Shown here: positions 39,429-45,532 of the stretch, in pieces
Layout of the letters: each line of letters starts with the position of its first letter
Numbering within the stretch: position 1 is the stretch's first letter
From: Intoshia linei
Taxonomy: Eukaryota > Orthonectida > Rhopaluridae
Direction: 5' to 3'
Length of the DNA: 45,532 bases
Assembly: GCA_001642005.1 (NCBI GenBank)
Contig: LWCA01000162.1
Span: 1 to 45,532 of the forward strand
Translations under genes and position numbers: made by a program
The notes under the pieces: generated by a model
What the model was told of the DNA's origin: nothing
Databases searched by the model: none
What the model saw: the letters and a program-made list of their open reading frames with translations, nothing else

Positions 39429-40007
39429 ATGGAGAAGAATGACGTTGATCTCAGCTTTCAATCAGAACATAGAAATGTTTCAAATAGTGATGGTATATAT
39501 TACATATTGTCAAATTTTATTGTAAACGTTTAAAATAATTTAATTTGATTAAAATCATTATCCTATTTGACAATATGTCTACATCTCTTGAGTAAATTTT
39601 ATCAGGGTAAATAAAATGTTGAGATTTTAATGAATTTTATATTTTTAGATAATTATGCAAACTTTGAAATCAAAAATTTAAAATCGGACGTTCTCAGTTG
39701 TCCAAAATGCATGACAATATTTTGTTACGAGTGTAAAAAGTAATGATAAAATATTACATAAAAACGTAATTATTAAACGATAAATGAAATAAAATTTAGA
39801 CTCGAAATATATCCTAATTTATACAAATCAATATCTGTGTTTAATTGTGATTTGGAAAATGATAAACAGATTAAAAAAAATGAATGGAGAGATGTAGGAT
39901 TGTTTCAATCAACTGTATGTCGATCATGTGATTCTGAAATTGGTTATCGAGACGGAAATGAAGTGTATTACTTTTTCAATGTTATCAAGAACTCTGAATA
40001 TTACTAA
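39429..40007 (+). CDS. small Mis18/yippee-type zinc-binding protein
   Basis: Three exons (39429-39492, 39649-39739, 39800-40007) with matched phases encode 120 residues. Two cysteine pairs stand out: SCPKCMTIFCYECKK (C-x2-C, followed by a further C-x2-C) and TVCRSCDSEIGYRDG, then VYYFFNVIKN. A C-x2-C near the start and C-R-x-C-x-x-x-I-G-Y near the end match the beta-tent Mis18/yippee/cereblon-CULT superfamily, where two such pairs bind one zinc. The run from DKQIKKNEW to the second pair looks most like Mis18, which prepares centromeres for CENP-A loading. The protein is much shorter than vertebrate MIS18A and lacks a C-terminal coiled coil. ATG 39429 is the first in frame. Yippee-like or another beta-tent protein is the main alternative. 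Confidence 0.55.
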
Positions 40008-42963
40008 TCTAATTCATTTCCACTGTAATAAATATTATTGTGTTATAAATTATAATAAATTTATTTATTTATCTTACAATTATAGGACACATTGGATAGT
40101 ACTCATAATTTATCCCAAATCGATGTTTTAAATTAAATCTTCAACATTTTCATGTTGATATCACATTCATAACAAATAAATTGACTAGAATGTGATTTAA
40201 AAAACTGAAATTTAAAGACATTTTTATGAAATACTCTGTAAATTCGGAAAAATGGAATTTTTCCTTTTAATGGTTAATAAAACTGGATTTTATAATATTT
40301 ATCAGGTTGTGTATTTTTTTATAATTCTAGAACTCGTTTGATTTTTAAAAAAGGATAATGATGGTTTTTAACCAGGAAGGAATCAATTTCTGAAAAGTAA
40401 ATTTTCGATAAAATCTAATCGACGAATAATAATTAAAAAGCGGTATTTTTGAAACTACACACCTCTTACTTTCTTAAATAAACTGGAACAAACAGATTAC
40501 ATTGTTTAATCGAACGTTTTATTTCTAAAAATTAAAATTATCAGTTGAAAATCGTATTAGTTATAAAAATGAAATTTTCTTACATTGCTTATTTATAAAT
40601 TAAAATAGTAGGCCCTTAGTCCCTCTCAACGGTCTTACATAAGAATTCTTTCATCTCTAACAAAAATTATTTTAATAATTAATTAACCGTTAAAATAACA
40701 GGTTTTACTGTATTTCTTTTTTGACAGTATTCCATTTAAAGATGATTGCAATTTTAACATTATTTATACATTTATTCCATTATTATTTTTTCTTATTTAA
40801 TTTTATAAATTAAAATTGTAATTTTAGTAATAGTTAGAGTGAAAACTATTTTGTGTGGCTCACGAATAATTTTTTCACATTTGAACTGGACAGAAAATTG
40901 AGTCTGACACCCCTGATCTATATTGATTTTACCTTTTATTAATATCGTTATTGATGATGTTAAATAATAATAGAGTCGTTTTTAAAATTTTAAATAAAAT
41001 ACAAATTTTACGTTGACTTTTAAGTTATCTTTTTTATTTTTTTACAGGGGTGCTAAAAATAATTGATCTGGCTAACGGGGTGCTGAATTTAAAAAGATTT
41101 AAGATACCCTGACCTACACCGCTAAATTATTATTTGAAAAATCCCACTTTTATCCATTATTAATAAAAAATAATAAAAAATACCATTTCAAACCCTCTGG
41201 GAAAAATCGACTTTTACCTATATTTTTTTAAAAACACGATTTTACCAAATTTTATGAGAAAAAACCTTTAATATTTTTATAAATGTATTATATTTCATGT
41301 TTCCTTGATGTTTCAACTTTCCATGATATTCAAAAAAAATAAATATTTTGAATCTTTAAATATTCCGTACATATTTGAATCGGCAACCACTGATCTAAAT
41401 ACAATGACAACGTTTCACTAATTTTATATTTTTCTCAAAACTTAACATTCTCTTGTTAATATAACATCAAATCAATTTATAATTAATTATAGAGTAATAA
41501 ATTATTATTAATAATAACATTATATTTTACACATCAGATAAGTGATCACTGATAATACATAATTCTCATGAACTTTAAATAAATCCTATAGACAAATAAA
41601 TTGATAATTCATATAAAACTTTTAAGGTATCAAAAAAAATATAATTTTATAGTGTATTTTTATCATTAATATAAATAATTTGATTTATTCGACAGTTGTG
41701 GCAGTAAAGTAATATATTATCTAATTTTCTTAATGTTTAATTATCGATTTAAAGTTTAAACATATGAAATATGTTTTTATTTCGCATAAATAAGTTGAAT
41801 TTTATTTTTTATTACGAAATAATTTATACATACATTAATGTATATAAAATTGGAAAAAATGATTTTTTCTATCTATTCTGTTAAATAGTTTTCTATTTTT
41901 GGCTTTTACGTAAAATATAAATAATTCAATATTTTTGCGATAGATTAATCGACACAAATATTTATGATCGATGTGAATTAGATTATTAAAACATATACTT
42001 TGAGATACAATTATATTTTTGATGTGGTATCGGAAATTGATCAACACTAATCTTATTCACCCTACATACAATTATTAGAAACCAATACCTTTTAATCTCG
42101 TTGGATGAACATTTTGTTCCCTATTTTAAAATTTATCTATATAATATTCCAAATAATGTTACAATTATTAACGTTAATGTAAATATATAATGTCTTTATT
42201 ATAATCACTATCGAGAAAGTAATTCATCAATTTATATTGGTTTTCAAATTTCGATTTACATATACGTGTATTCATATATTAATTTATATAATTTAATATA
42301 CATTGCACAAAGTACATACTTACATATATGTATGCATTGTGTACCATATAATATCATACACATAATTGACTCAAAAAGTTTATATTCTTTCGATTTTACG
42401 GTTTTTTCATCATTTTCATTTTATTTTATTCATCGTGATGTATTATGATGAACATTTTGTGTGAAATAGAATGATATTGAAGCATTAAGATGTATACATT
42501 TGTTCTCATACTCTTATAATTAATATTGACAGAATTATAATTATGTCTCAATACTCAAATATAAAGTTCATTATTATAGTAGAAATATCATTAAAATATT
42601 TGGTATGATAATAATAATTGTCAGATGAGCATAAAAGACAACAATCAAAAAGTCATTTGGAAAGTTGAATTTAAAATTGTGCGTGTATATTTCATGATCC
42701 GTACTCTTTGTGTTTCCCCAACTCTATTTAATTTAAAATTTACATACTGACTTAAAATATCAATAATTGCTCAAATCATATCTTCTTTGCTCCGATACTA
42801 TTTTAATTTTTTGAATTAATATTAAATATTAATCAATCGATCAATTTAAAAGTTTTAAACTAAAAGATAATTTCATAGCCCTACAAAGTATCGATTTAAC
42901 AATGTGAATAATTTATTTTTTCATTGCACAATAGTTGTATTTTAATAAATTTATACATATCAA
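40008..42963. other. gene-free tract with hAT fragments
   Basis: A hAT end (reverse complement CAGGGGTGTCAGACTCAATT) lies at 40896-40915, followed by the family A copy at 41045-41393. From 41400 to the GPCR start only AT-rich sequence is visible, with no supportable gene. Confidence 0.5.
41045..41393 (-). repeat. hAT MITE family A, near-complete copy
   Basis: It starts CAGGGGTGCTAAAAATAATT and ends GAATCGGCAACCACTG, whose reverse complement nearly matches the left end at 13050. Internal words (CTACACCGCTAAATTATTAT, CCCACTTTTATCC, GGGAAAAATCGAC, GATTTTACCAAATTTTATGAG) define the family. The flanking 8-mers do not match. Confidence 0.65.
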
Positions 42964-44069
42964 ATGGATCAATTTATTCTAACGCTGGTTTTTACCATTT
43001 TACTTATAATTATCATCATTGTCGGAAATGGCTTTGTTATTATTGCGATTATGGTGGAAAAATCTCTACCTAAAAACAAATACATGTTTATTTTTTCTTT
43101 GGCAATTGCAGATTTATTGGTGGGTTTATTAATAATGCCACTTTCTCTGACTCATGAAATTTATAAAACATGGTTTTTTGGAAATTTTACTTGTAAATTG
43201 TATCTTTCGTTAGACGTTTTATTTTGCACAGGTATTTTGTATATAATAAATATAAATATAACATTAATTTAGCTTCCATATATCATATTGGATTAATTAG
43301 TTTGGAGCGATATTTTATGATTAGACAGCCCATCAAATATATCAAATACGAATCTATGCGATTGAAAATGTTTTGTATATTTTTCATATGGATATTCTCA
43401 ATAATCATTTCAATCCCTTCAGTATTAGGATGGTCCATACCAAACGAAATCGACAATCATTTTCACGTTGTTTGTGTTTTAAATGAAAGTAAAAGTTATG
43501 TAGCTTATTCAACATTGCTTTCTTTTTTTATTCCAGCAATAATTGTAATTTTTCTATATATTCAAATCATTATATCAATCATTAAACGAAATAACCGTAT
43601 TATTGAATCTCACAAAAGCATAAAAATTAAACCTAATGGTATTTTAAAACTAAATCCCATTTACAATGTTTTAGTGTGTAAAACATCTAGTCTCCTAATA
43701 CACGTCAATGTTAATTCTGTTTATGATTCAATTGTAATGCCGTCTGATGATGGTATAACAAAAAATTTTTCCGATGAAAACAATATTAAAGCGTATAATT
43801 CTGTTATTCACCTTAAAAAACGATTACGAAAAAAAAACGAAAAAAAATCAATCATGATTCTCGGAACTCTTATGATTGCATTCTTTGTATGTTGGTTTCC
43901 ATTTTTTGTTACCTATTTTATCCAGTCCATCTTCAATGTCAAATTTACAAGCGATTTTATTTTCAAGGTTTGATATATTTTCATTTTATATTGTAGGATT
44001 CTATTTTAGTTATTTTTTTGGGCTGGATATTTCAACAGTGCTGTAAATCCTATTATATACACAATGTAA
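42964..44069 (+). CDS. rhodopsin-family GPCR, monoamine-receptor type
   Basis: Three exons (42964-43231, 43273-43967, 44010-44069) encode 340 residues with seven hydrophobic segments. TM1 has VGN; TM2 has SLAIADLLVG. TM3 has the amine-binding Asp in LSLDVLFCTASI, and ERY replaces DRY. TM5 reads YVAYSTLLSFFIP, placing Ser/Thr where catecholamine receptors bind hydroxyls. TM6 has CWFPFF; TM7 reads WAGYFNSAVNPIIYTM. Conserved cysteines before TM3 (FTCKL) and in loop 2 (VVCVL) can pair. This fits dopamine D2, alpha-2 adrenergic or octopamine-type receptors, but the ligand cannot be fixed. Oddities: TM1 begins about five residues after the Met, and a stop follows NPIIYTM so helix 8 is absent unless an AT|GTAATT donor at 44066 leads to an unseen exon. 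The third loop is about 95 residues and basic near TM6. Confidence 0.9.
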
Positions 44070-44966
44070 TTTTTTTATTTATTTCAAATACATGTAATAG
44101 AAAATATTTAATTAGTTATTACAATTTAGTCCATACATGCACTTAATCCAATTTTATAAACGAGTGAACTTATTTACAATAATTTATCTAGACTCTAGTT
44201 TCCATATTCTGAAAAGTACATACTAGTAGTATGTATAGTATGATACTACCAGTTTATAATTATTTTCGTGTACTAGAAGTAAAGTTTTTAATGAGAATTT
44301 TTTAATATAAATTAATTGCATAAAACATAAACATATTCTTATTTATTATTGACAACTGACACATTTAAATTAAATATACTATCATAATTGCTTTTGAGTC
44401 AGTACTTTTCACGTGATTATATTGCAATATTGAAGTTTAAACTCGTATACCTAATGTTACAACTGTGATATAAATAAATAATGTAGCTATTACCAGCAAA
44501 ACCAGTACTCGTGAACAGAGCAGATTTTCATAAAATTTTAGATGTAATCGCTATATAAATTTAATCTATAGATTTATTACTAGTCAAATTAAAATCTGCC
44601 CGAGTTATGTAAATTTAAATTGATTTAAACATTTATGCAAATATTTCGTTTACAACTGATTGTCAAGTGAATAATCTTTTCTGAATTTCAGACTGAATAT
44701 AAAATTGTGTTCATATTTACAAATTAGAAATTAATTTAACAATTATTAAGAAATTTAACACTCGAAAATATTAAATATTTTATCTTTTTAATATTTTTAT
44801 AATTTTTCAAAAAATATAAAAATATTAACTCGGGCTTTTCCAGAGTAGCCCGAGTTTGAGAGTCGCCACTGGTATGCACGAACAAATACATTTATTTTGT
44901 TTTGAACTGAATGGAAACTAAATAAATGTATTATGAAAGTATTATCAGCAAATAAGATAATTACAT
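44070..44966. other. 3' flank of the GPCR with hAT-like end
   Basis: It may hold a last GPCR exon; one in-frame candidate follows the AG at about 44128 but does not look like helix 8. A hAT-type end (reverse complement CAGTGGCGACTCTCAAACTC) ends at 44872 next to a perfect 10-bp hairpin. Otherwise AT-rich. Confidence 0.4.
44827..44856. repeat. perfect 10-bp inverted repeat (hairpin) in a hAT-like end
   Basis: AACTCGGGCT (44827-44836) and AGCCCGAGTT (44847-44856) are exact reverse complements separated by 10 bases. The arms are GC-rich for this window. A related TGCCCGAGTT occurs at about 44598. It lies beside CGCCACTG, so it is probably a subterminal hairpin of a hAT MITE. Confidence 0.7.
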
Positions 44967-45532
44967 TTAATGTGATCCTTGCGCTTCATGGTCGTTAACC
45001 AATCTTTTTATGTTGCGTTCCATTTTTGACAGGAATATTCGAATATCCCCTCTTTTAATAATATCCATATTAATGCTTTTCTTTGACATTATGTGATTTA
45101 CGGCACTAAAACCTTTTTCAACTAAATAAAGATGGAAATGGAATCATTAAGTTCAGAATTTGTTTCCATATATTTTGATAAAGTTGAGATATTCTAATAT
45201 TTTCCCACATTTGTATATAATTACCTATCTTAGTCATTTAAACACTTTTCATTATGTTGAATTTCTAACAATTCTTCTTGACATGCAATATCAACATTTC
45301 TGATATCAGCAGAAAATGGATTGGTCATCCAATCATTTATTTTTAGATCTAATATGTCAATGAATCTACCTTCTGTCTTTTTTGAGATTACTGATGTGAT
45401 CAACAAATCTCTTTATATAAGCACAATTTATTTCGTTTTTTATAGAAAACAATCTAGGAAATTGGTATAATTCCTTTTTTGCTAAATTATAACTAAAGAT
45501 TTCTAATTTTTTAATAAACACTGAGATAATTT
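44967..45532 (-). pseudogene. ZBED5-like hAT transposase, C-terminal remnant
   Basis: On the minus strand the last part reads LVEKGFSAVNHIMSKKSIN, then DIIKRGDIRIFLSKMERNI, ending HEAQGSH and TAA at 44969-44967. Further upstream NPFSADIRNVDIACQEELLEI is recognisable. These strings match the catalytic/dimerisation end of ZBED5-type hAT transposases (C/V-E-x-G-F-S-A-V-N-H, G-D-x-R, H-Q-A-Q-G-S-H). The two halves are in different frames and a TGA interrupts the link, so the copy is broken. It continues past the right edge. The 5' part, including any BED finger, is not visible. Confidence 0.8.

Noticed and set aside
41835-42047. 70-codon minus-strand frame
   Set aside because: Rich in I, K, N, F and Y with no motif and no exon-like neighbours.

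Overview
The window is eukaryotic and very AT-rich. Every recognisable gene is split by GT-AG introns, many only about 32-46 nt long. The gene set is animal: Vav, an aminergic-type rhodopsin-family GPCR, arrestin-domain proteins, a gamma-tubulin complex subunit, Rab6, SLC66A2, eEF2 and mitochondrial citrate synthase. Tiny introns, high AT content and a monoamine-type receptor together suggest a simplified, possibly parasitic invertebrate such as an orthonectid or dicyemid. That placement is inference; no rRNA or mitochondrial marker is present to settle it.

Layout. (1) 1-10.8 kb is repeat-rich. It holds two minus-strand arrestin-domain genes in tandem, the second running off the left edge, embedded in hAT transposon debris. 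(2) 10.8-21.1 kb holds Rab6 (minus) head-to-head with GCP2 (plus), their start codons 101 bp apart, then SLC66A2 only 76 bp after GCP2. (3) 21.1-25.4 kb holds eEF2 (minus, 11 exons, complete) head-to-head with a small OB-fold-like gene. (4) 27.7-37.2 kb holds mitochondrial citrate synthase (11 exons, complete, presequence on two mini-exons) followed after 95 bp by Vav (about 30 exons). (5) 37.2-45.5 kb is sparse: hAT elements, a small Mis18-like zinc-binding gene, a GPCR, and a degraded ZBED5-like hAT transposase at the right edge.

How the parts relate. The genes form no single pathway. Most are housekeeping (translation, TCA cycle, microtubule nucleation, Golgi traffic). Vav, the GPCR and the arrestin-domain proteins are signalling genes. 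The unifying feature is architecture. Compact, micro-intron genes sit in close pairs, separated by long tracts of hAT-derived, mostly non-autonomous elements. Several of the long introns hold such elements. Four elements still have exact 8-bp target-site duplications, and one is nested inside an older element within a Vav intron.

Points of most interest: a Vav whose C1 domain has lost several zinc ligands; a Rab6 with no visible C-terminal double-cysteine; a GPCR with almost no N-terminus and no visible helix 8; an SLC66A2 lacking the proline of its first PQ motif; and a strongly bimodal intron length distribution. No CRISPR array, tRNA, rRNA or prokaryotic feature was found.
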